A DNA stretch of 64,000 bases from Halobacterium sp. KA-4 (GTDB lineage Archaea > Halobacteriota > Halobacteria > Halobacteriales > Halobacteriaceae), in contig NZ_JAJJZG010000011.1 of the NCBI RefSeq assembly GCF_021028995.1, positions 1 to 64,000 of the forward strand, in the 5' to 3' direction. A program made the translations under genes and the position numbers. Each line of letters begins with the position of its first letter. Position 1 is the stretch's first letter. Of this stretch, positions 18,224-27,069 are shown piece after piece. The notes under the pieces are model-generated. The model saw only the letters and a program-made list of their open reading frames with translations, was not told the DNA's origin and did not search any database.

Positions 18224-19117
18224 ATGGCTCCGGATACCGGCGGCGAGACGGTGCTCGCCGACCTCGAATTGACCCGCGGGCTCACCGTCCAGATGACCGC
18301 GCTCAGCACCCTCGGGGTAATCGTCGCGGCCACCGCGCTCAGCGCGCTGTTCCAGGCCGTCACCGGCCACCCGGCGTCGCTCGACTTCGCGCCGGCCGGC
18401 GTCGGCTGGTGGACGAACGCGCTGGACGTTCTGGTCATCCTGGTGCTGGCGACCGTCTTCGTGGTCCCCCACGAACTGTTACACGGGCTCGCCATCCGGT
18501 ACTACGGCGGCCGAGCGAAGTACGGCGTCGGCATCGCGCACTTCATCCTCCCGTACGCGTACGCCACGACCGACCACGAGTTCACCCGCAACCAGTTCGT
18601 CGTCGTGCTGTTGACGCCGCTGGTCGTGATGACGGCCGTCGGCGTGCCGCTGATGTTGGCCTTCGAGTGGGAGTGGCTCGTCGTCCCGCTGGCCGCGAAC
18701 GCCGCCGGCGCGGTCGCGGACGTCTGGATGACGATGACGCTGCTGGGCTTCCCCGAGGACGTCCGCCTCGAAGACCACCCCGACGGCGTCCGCATCCTCG
18801 GCGACGAGAGCGACCGGCCGCGCGCGCTGTCGGTGACGGCAGTCGTCTGGGACGCGCTCTCCGGCGCGGCCGTCGCCACGGTCGGCGTGTTCCTCGTGTT
18901 GGCCGTCGTCGGCCCGCTCGCCCTCGACGCGCTTGGCGTTGACTCTCTGACCGTCGGCACACCGGACACGTTCACCTTCCTGTTCGCGTTCTCGTCGTCG
19001 CCGACCGAAATCTCGATGAGCGTCGGCCCGGGCGTGCTCGGCGTCGGCGCAGTCGTCGGACTCCTGTACGCACTCGTACGGAGTTACCGGCAGGCCCGCA
19101 AAGGCGTCGAAGAATAG
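18224..19117 (+). CDS. DUF3267-type membrane metalloprotease-like protein
   Basis: 297 residues with about six hydrophobic segments. The second segment contains the zinc-protease signature HELLHG (HExxH, near residue 84), as in the DUF3267 family, which is related to site-2-type membrane metalloproteases. A downstream Asp (AGAVADVWM) could provide a further ligand. It follows hef by about 100 bp with its own promoter-like TTAAGTC box. Substrate unknown; regulated intramembrane proteolysis is an inference from the motif. Confidence 0.82.
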   Translation: MAPDTGGETVLADLELTRGLTVQMTALSTLGVIVAATALSALFQAVTGHPASLDFAPAGVGWWTNALDVLVILVLATVFVVPHELLHGLAIRYYGGRAKYGVGIAHFILPYAYATTDHEFTRNQFVVVLLTPLVVMTAVGVPLMLAFEWEWLVVPLAANAAGAVADVWMTMTLLGFPEDVRLEDHPDGVRILGDESDRPRALSVTAVVWDALSGAAVATVGVFLVLAVVGPLALDALGVDSLTVGTPDTFTFLFAFSSSPTEISMSVGPGVLGVGAVVGLLYALVRSYRQARKGVEE

Positions 19118-19144
19118 GCAGTCCAGCGCGAGGGCTCGAAAGCG

Positions 19145-21112
19145 TCAGTCGCGGTCGGCGCGGTGCTCGCTGATGATGGAGTCGACCATACTCTCCTTGC
19201 GTTCGCGCTCGCGTTCGGCCTTCCGCTCGCGCCAGTCCGCAATCACGGCCTCGACCTCGGGTTCGCTGGCGATGGCGAGTTCGTCCACCTCGCGGATGGT
19301 GACGTCGTCGGCGGGGCCGACCGGAATCTCGTTCTCGAACAGCACCTCGTCGGCGGCGTCCGAGAGGCCGCCCGACCGGAGCACGACCCGGGGGTCGAAC
19401 TCTGCGAGCAGCTCCGCCGTCGAGCGGCCCGCGCCGGACGCGTCCCGGAGGTAGACGACGTCGCCGGACGCGATGCCGTACTCGTCGTTGGCGGCCTCGA
19501 TGGCGTCGACGGTGAATTGGTCGACGGGTTTGACGGCGACGAGGTCGCCGCTGTGGTTCACGTCGCCGAGGTTCGAGTGGTCGAGCTTCCAGAGGTCTTT
19601 GAGGCGTTCGAGTTTCGCCGCGAGTTCGTCGGCGCGCTCGCGCTCCTCCTCGAGTTCGGTCTCGAGGCGGTCGTTCTCCCACTGGAGCTGCGTGACCTCG
19701 CGGCGCTCGCGGGCCTCCTGGCGCTCCTCGCGGCGCGCCTCCGAGAGTTCCTCCTCGTACTCCGCGATTGTCTCGTCCTTCTCGTCGAGTTCGCCTTCGA
19801 GGTCCGCGACGTGGTCCTGGAGCCGCGCGACCTGCGCTTCGAGGTCCCGCATCCGCCGTTCCTCGTCGGTGAGTTCGCGAGGCTCGTGCTCGACTTCCTC
19901 CTCCTCGGGTTCGTCGGTCTCCGTGAGGTCGTCGATGACCGCCGCGAGCGGTTCGTCGTCGCCGACGACGCGGGAGACGACCTCGCCGCGGTCGAGTTCG
20001 GGCGGCGTCTCCTCGGTGGCGCGCCGAATCTGGTCGGCGTGGGCGTCGCGGGCGAACAGCGCCGCCGCCATCGCGTCGCGCTGGTGGTCGTCGTCGTAGC
20101 CCTCCTCGCGGGTGCGGTGTTGCTTCTCGTCCACGGGGAGGTCCGTGTCGGGCGCCCAGCCGGCGGCGTCGAAGCTCGCGCGAATCTTCTCGACGGTCGC
20201 CGGCATCGGGGTCACGTCGGCGGCGACCACGACGGGGCGGCCGCGCTCGATAATCCACTCGATGACTTCGGCGGTGTCGGCGGTGCGCGTGCTCGTGACG
20301 TCGAGCACGCGGCCGTCGAGCGCGACCAGCGCGACTGCCGTGGTCGTCCCGGGGTCGATGCCGACGAACACGCGGTCGCGGCGCCGCGCGAGCGGCTTGA
20401 ATTCGATGCCGTCCCGGCGCACGGGCTCGACCTCGACGCGCGTGTCGCCGGAGCGCCGGCTGCTCACGGGGATGTCCTCGGGGCGAGCCTGCACGGTGAA
20501 CACGGCGTTCGAGAACCCGCCGTACTTCTCGGTGACGTCGCGCTCGTAGTCGAGGCCGGCGTCGTCGAGGTCGGACTCCACGTCGCGGGCGACGCGCTTC
20601 ACGGAGCCGTGGATGCGGCGCGTGAAGCGGTCCTCGCTCCACCCGCCACCGCCACCGGTCGAGCGACCGCGGGCGACCTTCACGGTGGTCTCGTCGGTGA
20701 ACGCCGACACCTCGTAGCCGACGTTGCGCGCGGCCAGTCGGGCCGCTGCCTCGGCTTCCTCCATCGCGGGCTTGCCGTACGGGACGCCGTGGCGTTTCGC
20801 CACTCGGGAGAGCGGCTCGGGGCGCTCGTCCCCGGTGACCTGCACGAGCTTCGTCTCCTCGGGAAGCCCGCGCAGGAAGTGCACGAGCTGGTCCTTGTCC
20901 GCGGCCAGTTCGTACATGTTGTCGGTCGCGAGAATCGCGGGCTCCTCGCTGTCCACGCGACGCAGCAGTTTCCGCCGGCTGACGACGTCGCGCTCGACTG
21001 TCTCTCCGTCGAAGACGACGAGCGCGTAGGATGGGGCGTCCCCGCGCACGTCACCGCTCTGCACGTCGACGCCGAACACGCGGGCGTCGAGGGCGCTCGT
21101 GCGGGTACTCAC
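19145..21112 (-). CDS. DUF460 RNase H-like fold protein with coiled coil
   Basis: 655 residues. A central RuvC/RNase H-like domain begins VFVGIDPGTTTAVALVALDG (near 247) with Asp residues typical of this superfamily. A long charged coiled coil (about 405-530) follows, then a small C-terminal domain. This is the archaeal DUF460 family, predicted to be nuclease-like or nucleic-acid binding. The N-terminal third is conserved-looking and ordered. Convergent with the DUF3267 gene. No experimental function known to me. Confidence 0.85.
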   Translation of the reverse strand: MSTRTSALDARVFGVDVQSGDVRGDAPSYALVVFDGETVERDVVSRRKLLRRVDSEEPAILATDNMYELAADKDQLVHFLRGLPEETKLVQVTGDERPEPLSRVAKRHGVPYGKPAMEEAEAAARLAARNVGYEVSAFTDETTVKVARGRSTGGGGGWSEDRFTRRIHGSVKRVARDVESDLDDAGLDYERDVTEKYGGFSNAVFTVQARPEDIPVSSRRSGDTRVEVEPVRRDGIEFKPLARRRDRVFVGIDPGTTTAVALVALDGRVLDVTSTRTADTAEVIEWIIERGRPVVVAADVTPMPATVEKIRASFDAAGWAPDTDLPVDEKQHRTREEGYDDDHQRDAMAAALFARDAHADQIRRATEETPPELDRGEVVSRVVGDDEPLAAVIDDLTETDEPEEEEVEHEPRELTDEERRMRDLEAQVARLQDHVADLEGELDEKDETIAEYEEELSEARREERQEARERREVTQLQWENDRLETELEEERERADELAAKLERLKDLWKLDHSNLGDVNHSGDLVAVKPVDQFTVDAIEAANDEYGIASGDVVYLRDASGAGRSTAELLAEFDPRVVLRSGGLSDAADEVLFENEIPVGPADDVTIREVDELAIASEPEVEAVIADWRERKAERERERKESMVDSIISEHRADRD

Positions 21113-21180
21113 GTTGCCAAAATTAGGTCGTGACGACTAATAAGTGCACGGCGGGACCGGGGTGTCGGCGTCGAAGGAGG

Positions 21181-22113
21181 CTACTCGGCGTCCGGGAACG
21201 GGACGTCGTAGGTCATGCCGTCGTGGGCGACGAACACCTCGCCGTCGAAGTCGGCGGCTTCGGCGTCTTCGCGGACTTCGCGGGCGTCGCCGGCGTACCG
21301 CGAGGAGATGTGCGTGAGCGCCAGCGTTCGGGCGTCGGCGCGGGCGGCGACGCCAGCGGCTTCGCCGGCGGTCGAGTGGCCGGTCTCGGCGGCGCGCTCG
21401 GCGGCGTCGTCGGTGAACGTCGCGTCGTGAATCAGGAGGTCGGCGTCGTCCGCGGCGGCGACGACGGGGTCGTGGGGGCGCGTGTCGCCCGTGTAGACGA
21501 GTTTGCGGCCGGGGCGGGGGTCGCCGACGACCTGCTCGGGGCGGACGACCGTGCCGTCGTCCAATTCGACGGCGTTGCCCTCGTGGAGCTTCGAGAACTT
21601 CGGGCCGACCGGGACGCCGAGTTCCTCGGCCTTCTCGCGGTCGAAGCGGCCCTTGCGGTCGTCCTCGACGAGCGCGTACCCCACGGAGGTCGTGCGGTGG
21701 GCGGTGTCGAACGCGCGGACCTCGTACTCGGGGCGGTCGAGGACGGTCTCGCCCGCGCTCACCTCGCTGATACGGACGGGGAAGCCGACGTCCCCGCCGA
21801 CGGCGAACACGAGCGCCTCTATCTGGTCGCGGAGGCCTCGGGGGACGTGAATCGTCAGGGGGTCCTCGCGGTCGTTGAAGTCCCAGGTCTGGACGAGCCC
21901 CGGCAGCCCGAAGACGTGGTCGCCGTGGGCGTGCGTGACGAACACGTCGGAGACGTCGAAGCCGGTGCCGTACCGCATCATCTGGCGCTGGGTCGCCTCG
22001 CCGGCGTCGAAGAGGAACGCGTCACCCTCCCGGCGCACGAACACCGAGCTGGGGTTGCGTTCGGTCGTGGGGACGGCGCCACTCGTCCCGAGGAATGTAG
22101 CCTGCAGAGTCAT
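21181..22113 (-). CDS. rnz: Ribonuclease Z (tRNA 3' processing)
   Basis: Cleaves the 3' trailer of pre-tRNA. 310 residues from ATG 22113, chosen because the protein then opens MTLQATFLGTSGAVPTTERN as in the family. Upstream codons are Arg-rich noise overlapping the divergent lipoprotein promoter. The metallo-beta-lactamase core has HAHGDH (61-66). Further ligands lie in YTGDTRPHD, LIHDATF and LTHIS. The flexible arm that binds the tRNA elbow is present at GGDVGFPVRI. Cytosolic dimer expected. Confidence 0.95.
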   Translation of the reverse strand: MTLQATFLGTSGAVPTTERNPSSVFVRREGDAFLFDAGEATQRQMMRYGTGFDVSDVFVTHAHGDHVFGLPGLVQTWDFNDREDPLTIHVPRGLRDQIEALVFAVGGDVGFPVRISEVSAGETVLDRPEYEVRAFDTAHRTTSVGYALVEDDRKGRFDREKAEELGVPVGPKFSKLHEGNAVELDDGTVVRPEQVVGDPRPGRKLVYTGDTRPHDPVVAAADDADLLIHDATFTDDAAERAAETGHSTAGEAAGVAARADARTLALTHISSRYAGDAREVREDAEAADFDGEVFVAHDGMTYDVPFPDAE

Positions 22114-22212
22114 GCCCGAACGTGGGCGCGCCGCGCGCAAAACCCCACCGATGCGGGCGCAGGCGGGCCAGCGGCCAGAGCGCTTTCCCGGACTGGCGAC
22201 GTGGCTCCGCAC

Positions 22213-22860
22213 ATGTCACGCACAGTCGCGACGCTCGCGGTGGCGGCGCTGCTCGTCACGGCGGGCTGCACGGGCTTCTTCGGCGGCGACGGTGGCGAGG
22301 GCACCGTCGAGATGTACGTCAGCGACCAGCCCGGCGCCATCGAGGACTTCCAGCACCTCAACGTCACCATCACGGAGGTCGCCGTCCACCCCGCGAACGC
22401 CACCGAGAACGAGTCGTGGGTGACCCGGGACGTGGACAACCGGACCGTCGACCTCACGCGCCTCGAGGGCGAGAACGCGAGCCTCGTCGGGAACCTGAGC
22501 GTGCCGGCGGACACCTACGAGATGGTGTTCGTGCGAATCGACGGCATCGACGCGACGCTGACCTCCGGGGAGTCCGCGGACGTGAAACTCCCCTCCGAGC
22601 GCCTCCACCTGAACAGCGAATTCACCGTCGAAGCCAACGAGACGGTGTCGTTCGTCTACGACATCCGCGTCCACGAGACCGGTAGCGGCCGGTACATCCT
22701 CCGTCCGAACGCCGGCGAATCCGGGCCGAATCAGCCCATCAACCACGTCCGGCAGCAGCATCGGCGCGGCCAGCACAACGGTAGCGGTGGCATGGGTGGC
22801 GGCGGGATGAACGATGGTGGCACCACGAGCGGCAGCGGAACCGCGACCACGGCGGCGTAG
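22213..22860 (+). CDS. DUF4382 lipoprotein
   Basis: 215 residues. A signal peptide ends in a lipobox (VTAGC, Cys near residue 18), so it should be membrane-anchored outside the cell. One DUF4382 domain fills residues 32-165 (VEMYVSDQPGAIEDF, RTVDLTRLEG, LPSERLHLN). A His/Gln and Gly/Ser/Thr-rich tail follows. It is a shorter paralogue of the 53981 gene, without that gene's inserted domains. Function unknown; many DUF4382 proteins are surface lipoproteins. Confidence 0.85.
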   Translation: MSRTVATLAVAALLVTAGCTGFFGGDGGEGTVEMYVSDQPGAIEDFQHLNVTITEVAVHPANATENESWVTRDVDNRTVDLTRLEGENASLVGNLSVPADTYEMVFVRIDGIDATLTSGESADVKLPSERLHLNSEFTVEANETVSFVYDIRVHETGSGRYILRPNAGESGPNQPINHVRQQHRRGQHNGSGGMGGGGMNDGGTTSGSGTATTAA

Positions 22861-22908
22861 CCGGACGGACCGACTCTTTCTTAGCCCCGTGGCGGCTACT
22901 TACTGGTA

Positions 22909-23919
22909 ATGGACGAGCCGCTGTGGATAGACGCGCACGCGCCGTCGCTGGCCGACCTCCCACAGGAGGAACTGCGGGACCGCCTGCGGGACGCCACCGA
23001 CGAGCCCGTGAACCTGGTCGTCTACGGCCCCGAGGGCGCGGGGAAGACGGCGGCGGTGCGCGCGCTCGCCGAGCACGCCCACGAGGCCCCCGAGAACGAC
23101 CTCGTGGAGCTGAACGTGCAGGACTTCTTCGGGATGACGAAGAAGGAGGTCAGCGAGGACCCGCGGTTCTCGCAGTTCATCTCCTCGAAACGCCGGCGGA
23201 ACTCCTCGAAGGCGGACCTCATCAACCACGTGCTCAAGGAGTCCGCGAGCTACCCGCCGGTCTCCGGGGAGTACAACACGATTCTGTTGGACAACGCCGA
23301 AGCGATTCGGGAGGACTTCCAGCAGGCGCTGCGGCGCGTGATGGAGCGCCACCACGAGGCCACGCAATTCATCATCGCGACCCGCCAGCCGTCGAAGCTC
23401 ATCCCGCCGATTCGCTCGCGCTGCTTCCCGGTCTCCGTGCGCGCGCCGACGCCCGACGAAATCACCGCCGTGCTCCGCGACATCGTGGACGCCGAGGACG
23501 TCGAGTACGACGAGGACGGCATCGAATTCGTCGCGGGGTACGCCGACGGCGACCTCCGGAAGGCCATCCTGGGCGCGCAGACGACCGCCGAGCAGGAGGG
23601 CGAGATTACGATGAACACGGCCTACGAGACGCTCCAGGACGTCGGTCCCGACGATCAGATTACGTCGATGCTGGACGACGCGGAGGCCGGCGAATTCACA
23701 GACGCGCGCTCGACACTCGACGACCTGCTCGTCGACGACGGATTGAGCGGCGAGGAAGTGCTCGAAGAGATTCTTCGCGTCGGGCGCTCGCGCTACGACG
23801 GCGAGGAACTCGCAGCACTCCACCGGCTCGCGGGCGACGTGGAGTTCGACCTGCACAAGGGGAACAGCGACCGGATTCAGGTCGGACGGCTGCTCGCGGA
23901 AATGGGTCGAGAAGCGTAG
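22909..23919 (+). CDS. rfcC: Replication factor C small subunit-like AAA+ ATPase (RfcC type)
   Basis: 336-residue clamp-loader subunit helping to load PCNA. Walker A is GPEGAGKT (40-47). The Walker B region reads ILLDNAE, where the usual Asp-Glu is Asp-Asn, so hydrolysis may be impaired. The sensor 1 region (FIIATRQPSKLIPPIRSRCF) has the arginine-finger SRC. This matches the third haloarchaeal RFC subunit better than the main RfcA. It overlaps no neighbour and follows the lipoprotein gene by 48 bp. Confidence 0.85.
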   Translation: MDEPLWIDAHAPSLADLPQEELRDRLRDATDEPVNLVVYGPEGAGKTAAVRALAEHAHEAPENDLVELNVQDFFGMTKKEVSEDPRFSQFISSKRRRNSSKADLINHVLKESASYPPVSGEYNTILLDNAEAIREDFQQALRRVMERHHEATQFIIATRQPSKLIPPIRSRCFPVSVRAPTPDEITAVLRDIVDAEDVEYDEDGIEFVAGYADGDLRKAILGAQTTAEQEGEITMNTAYETLQDVGPDDQITSMLDDAEAGEFTDARSTLDDLLVDDGLSGEEVLEEILRVGRSRYDGEELAALHRLAGDVEFDLHKGNSDRIQVGRLLAEMGREA

Positions 23920-23960
23920 TCACCGCCCGCCGGGTGCGTGTGTTCGGCTCGCAGCCGCCG

Positions 23961-24110
23961 TCAGAAGACCACGAACAGCGCGACGAGGAGGCCGAAGACG
24001 AGAACGACTGGGAGGAGCGTCCAGAACACGTCCGCCAGGCTCGTCTCGTCGGTCGAGGGGTCGTTCGGGGGCGAACCCAGCCCGATACCCAGGTCGTCAC
24101 CGTCCTGCAC
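23961..24110 (-). CDS. 49-residue single-pass membrane protein
   Basis: Starts at GTG 24110 (opening MQDGDDLGIGLGSPPND) and ends with one hydrophobic helix (VFWTLLPVVLVFGLLVALFVVF) that forms the C-terminus. It is a C-tail-anchored micro membrane protein with an acidic cytosolic or external head. Convergent with rfcC, 41 bp apart. The longer upstream frame is Arg-rich and looks spurious. Function unknown. Confidence 0.65.
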   Translation of the reverse strand: MQDGDDLGIGLGSPPNDPSTDETSLADVFWTLLPVVLVFGLLVALFVVF

Positions 24111-24229
24111 GAACGACTGTTCGAAGCGAGCCGGTAAGTACTCTGTGTCGGTTCTGGAGGCGCGAGCGCGCCGTGGCCGCGGGCACTCTGAAGGAGTAGT
24201 TTTTCTACGCGCGGCCACCGAGAGCCACT

Positions 24230-24577
24230 GTGTCTCTCGCCGACCAGTTCGAGCGCGTCGGAATCGTCGTCGGTGCCGTCCTGTTGGTGGCGCTGCCGCT
24301 GTCACTCGCCGTGGACGCACTCGTCGGCCCGGAAACGCCGTGGTGGCAGCTACTCGTCGTGCTCGGCCCCGGATTCGTCGTCGGATGGGCGGCGGCCGCC
24401 GACGACCTCCCGGTGGCGTACGGGAGCGTCTGGTTCGTCTGCTTCGTCGGCTACCTGCTCTCGGTCGCGACGATACGCCTGCTCGAATTGGTGCCCGTCC
24501 ACGAGCACACGACGAGCGTGCTGGTCGTGCTCACGGCGTCGTTCGCGGTCGCCGTCGTCGCCGACAGTTACCGGTAG
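24230..24577 (+). CDS. Small four-helix membrane protein
   Basis: 115 residues from GTG 24230 with about four transmembrane segments, short loops and few charges (VGIVVGAVLLVALPLSLAV, LLVVLGPGFVVGWAAA, VWFVCFVGYLLSVATI, VLVVLTASFAVAVVA). A TTTTTC-type box lies about 30 nt upstream. No named family recognised. Convergent with the small secreted protein gene at 24585. Confidence 0.6.
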   Translation: MSLADQFERVGIVVGAVLLVALPLSLAVDALVGPETPWWQLLVVLGPGFVVGWAAAADDLPVAYGSVWFVCFVGYLLSVATIRLLELVPVHEHTTSVLVVLTASFAVAVVADSYR

Positions 24578-24584
24578 TCGGCCG

Positions 24585-24830
24585 TTACGTGGGATTTCGT
24601 CGTTTTCGCGCAGCGACGGCCCCGAGGAACGCCAGCGAGACGAGCGCGCGTTGCGGGCTGATGCTGAGCGCGAGCGGTGAGTCGTCGTTCTGGTCGCTGT
24701 CGGAGCCGCCGGCGAACGTGACGAGTGCGGGGTCTTCCGTCGCGACTGTCGATTCGCCGCCCGCGGCGACAGATTGGACGCCGGCACCCACGAGCAGGCA
24801 GACGACGGCAGCGACGGCACAGAGACGCAC
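24585..24830 (-). CDS. Small exported protein with C-terminal membrane anchor
   Basis: 81 residues from GTG 24830. A signal-like helix opens it (RLCAVAAVVCLLVGAGVQSV), followed by an acidic middle and a C-terminal helix ending in RKRR, as in stop-transfer anchors. A longer version from TTG 24875 would bury the signal peptide behind 15 polar residues, so the shorter start is preferred. A perfect palindrome at 24879-24893 lies just upstream and may be its operator. Function unknown. Confidence 0.55.
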   Translation of the reverse strand: MRLCAVAAVVCLLVGAGVQSVAAGGESTVATEDPALVTFAGGSDSDQNDDSPLALSISPQRALVSLAFLGAVAARKRRNPT

Positions 24831-24878
24831 GGCAGTTTCGGCGTTGATACCATAGGGTTTCCAATACGTGGCCAAAAA

Positions 24879-24893
24879 GGTTATCCGATAACC
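24879..24893. promoter_or_regulatory. GGTTATC-C-GATAACC palindrome (candidate operator)
   Basis: Perfect 7+1+7 inverted repeat beside an A/T tract (CCTTTTT on the minus strand), about 50 nt upstream of the small exported protein start. Position and symmetry suit a dimeric repressor site overlapping the promoter. Confidence 0.45.
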
Positions 24894-24997
24894 GTTGTCG
24901 TGCTAGGCACCACCAGAGCGCGTACCTGCCGAAATATTGCGGTACGGAGCCTATATACCGACCCTGATTGTTACCCTTCGCTGTCACGTCTGTCGTG

Positions 24998-25960
24998 TCA
25001 GTCGAGTACGAGAACGTAGCGTGTCAGGGAGCGATGGACGTGGCGCTCGAAGCGTTCGGCGACCGTCCAGCCGGCGGCTGTGGCCTCCTCGCGCCAGTCG
25101 CGGTCGGCGACGAGCACGCAGCGGTCGGTGACGCGATGGGCTTCCGCGAGCGCGCCGGCGACGAGGTCCGCGAGGTCGTGCGTCTCGACTTTCGACTGGC
25201 GGCCGTACGGCGCGTCGAAGATGACCGCGTCGGCGGTGTCGTCCCGGAGTGGGAGCCGGGTGGCGTCGGCACGCGCGACGTCGAAGTCTGGGGCGTACGC
25301 GGCGAGGTTCTGCCGGGCTCCCGCAACCATCTTCTGCTGAGCGTCGGTGCCGACCGGATGCGCACCGAGCAGGCCGGCTTCGATGAGCACGCCGCCGGTG
25401 CCACACATCGGGTCGAGGACGACGTCGCCCGGCTGGACGCGTGCGAGGTTGCAGAGCGCGCGCGCCAACAGCGGGTCCATGCTGCCCGGCTGGAAGAACG
25501 GGCGGTCGGTGGGCTTGCGCTCGCCGAAGTCGCGGACGGACTCGGCAGCGAGCCACGCGAGGAAGCAGGAGTCGTCAGCGAAGAGTGCCCGGAGCTCGTG
25601 GTCTGGGTCGTCCAAGTCCACGTCGAAGCCGGCGTCGACGAGCACGCCGCCGAGGTCGCGCTCGGCCTGCTGGGTGTCCACGTCGGTCGTGTTGCGGACG
25701 TTGCGCGCGCGGACCGCGACGGAGCCCTCGCGGGCGATGTTGGTCCCCTGGAGCGCGTCGACGGCGGCGTCGACGCTGGCGTCGGTCGTGGCGACGTGGT
25801 CGCCAGCACGGTGTGTGTACGCGAGGCCGCGGAAGCGCTCGCGGTCGACGTCGCTGGCGAGACCGATACCGGGAGCCGCGACGCGGACGTCGGTCGCGGC
25901 GGCGCGGGCTTCGGCGGCGGCGAAGTCGTCGTCGGCACCGCCGAGTTCGAGGACGAACAC
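24998..25960 (-). CDS. trmG10: tRNA (guanine(10)-N2)-dimethyltransferase
   Basis: Methylates G10 of archaeal tRNAs. 320 residues from GTG 25960, giving the family-like opening MFVLELGGADDDFAAAE. The other in-frame start upstream is a TTG inside the promoter shared with tbp. A THUMP-containing N-terminal half is followed by a Rossmann methyltransferase domain with VVLDPMCGTGGVLIEA and catalytic DAPYG (usual form DPPYG; the Ala substitution is seen in some homologues). Divergent from tbp. Confidence 0.88.
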   Translation of the reverse strand: MFVLELGGADDDFAAAEARAAATDVRVAAPGIGLASDVDRERFRGLAYTHRAGDHVATTDASVDAAVDALQGTNIAREGSVAVRARNVRNTTDVDTQQAERDLGGVLVDAGFDVDLDDPDHELRALFADDSCFLAWLAAESVRDFGERKPTDRPFFQPGSMDPLLARALCNLARVQPGDVVLDPMCGTGGVLIEAGLLGAHPVGTDAQQKMVAGARQNLAAYAPDFDVARADATRLPLRDDTADAVIFDAPYGRQSKVETHDLADLVAGALAEAHRVTDRCVLVADRDWREEATAAGWTVAERFERHVHRSLTRYVLVLD

Positions 25961-26040
25961 GTGGGCAACTGGACGCCCGCGGGCAATCAGCCTGCCGGCA
26001 TCGCGGGGTACTTGAGGCGTTGTTCCCCGGACTACCAACC

Positions 26041-26067
26041 TTTATAAACCTTAAATACGTGATTTAA
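26041..26067 (+). promoter_or_regulatory. tbp / trmG10 divergent promoter with palindromic TATA region
   Basis: TTTATAAA (26041-26048) and TTAAATA (26051-26057) are both candidate TATA boxes, 20-35 nt before the tbp ATG at 26076. TTAAAT-ACGTG-ATTTAA (26051-26067) is an inverted repeat covering the second box. On the minus strand TTTATAAAGG can serve trmG10. Confidence 0.7.
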
Positions 26068-26075
26068 ACCGTACG

Positions 26076-26636
26076 ATGACCGACCCCAAGGAAACCATCA
26101 ATATTGAAAACGTGGTCGCCTCCACCGGCATCGGCCAGGAGCTCGACCTCCAGAGCGTCGCGATGGACTTGGAGGGGGCCGACTACGACCCCGAGCAGTT
26201 CCCCGGCCTCGTCTACCGCACGCAGGACCCCAAGAGCGCCGCGCTCATCTTCCGGTCCGGTAAGATCGTCTGCACCGGCGCGAAATCGACCGACGACGTC
26301 CACGAGAGCCTCCGCATCGTCTTCGACAAGCTCCGCGAACTCTCCATCGAAGTCGAGGAGGAGCCCGAAATCGTCGTCCAGAACATCGTCACCTCCGCGG
26401 ACCTCGGCCGCCAGCTCAACCTCAACGCCATCGCCATCGGCCTCGGCCTCGAGAACATCGAGTACGAGCCCGAGCAGTTCCCCGGCCTCGTCTACCGCCT
26501 CGACGAACCGGAAGTCGTCGCGCTGCTGTTCGGCTCCGGGAAGCTCGTCATCACCGGCGGGAAGAAGCCCGAGGACGCCGAACACGCCGTCGACAAGATC
26601 GTCTCCCGACTCGAAGAGCTCGGCCTCCTCGAATAA
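26076..26636 (+). CDS. tbp: TATA-box-binding protein
   Basis: General archaeal transcription factor that recognises promoters and recruits TFB and RNA polymerase. 186 residues made of two direct repeats (about 10-92 and 100-182). Each carries the saddle motif PEQFPGLVYR and a second strand (IFRSGKIVCTGAKS; LFGSGKLVITGGKK). The phenylalanine and valine DNA-intercalating positions are kept. It has the acidic surface of haloarchaeal TBPs. It starts just downstream of a double A/T box and may regulate itself. Confidence 0.98.
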   Translation: MTDPKETINIENVVASTGIGQELDLQSVAMDLEGADYDPEQFPGLVYRTQDPKSAALIFRSGKIVCTGAKSTDDVHESLRIVFDKLRELSIEVEEEPEIVVQNIVTSADLGRQLNLNAIAIGLGLENIEYEPEQFPGLVYRLDEPEVVALLFGSGKLVITGGKKPEDAEHAVDKIVSRLEELGLLE

Positions 26637-26642
26637 GGCGAC

Positions 26643-27011
26643 GTGGTCGTCCTCCAGGTTCAGCCCGCGCCCGGCACGCTCGGCCAGTACGTCGGCACGC
26701 TCGTCGGCGGCTGGCTGCTGTTCGCGTTCACCGCGCACGTCGCCGCGACGTACATTCTCGGCGACGTCCCGTGGAAGCGCGCGCTGCTCGTCGGCGTCGC
26801 ACCCGCGGTCGTCACGGTCGCGCTCGTCCGGTACAACCCGGCCATCATCATCGCCGTCAGCCTCGCCGCCGACTTCGCGGCCGTCCACGCGGTCTACCGC
26901 GTGAAGTACCGGACCGCCGCGCTCGTCGTGGTGATGCACTACGTCGTCTCGGTGGCGCTGGTGTTGCTCGCCGCGAACCTGCTGGCGCTGTTGAGCACCG
27001 CGCCGGCCTGA
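26643..27011 (+). CDS. Small multi-pass membrane protein
   Basis: 122 residues from GTG 26643, 6 nt after tbp and so probably in its transcript. Three to four hydrophobic helices alternate with short basic loops (VPWKR, VYRVKYR), suggesting inside-positive topology. No catalytic motif and no family I can name. Translational coupling to tbp is the only functional hint. Confidence 0.65.
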   Translation: MVVLQVQPAPGTLGQYVGTLVGGWLLFAFTAHVAATYILGDVPWKRALLVGVAPAVVTVALVRYNPAIIIAVSLAADFAAVHAVYRVKYRTAALVVVMHYVVSVALVLLAANLLALLSTAPA

Positions 27012-27069
27012 GTTGCACGCGCAGAGAACGGCCGTCTCGCTTTTTGGTCCGTCCCCAGTACTCACAGCT

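Noticed and set aside
19163-21133. 656-residue open frame antisense to the DUF460 gene
   Set aside because: Codon-position bias and protein motifs support only the minus-strand frame; the plus-strand translation has no recognisable domain.
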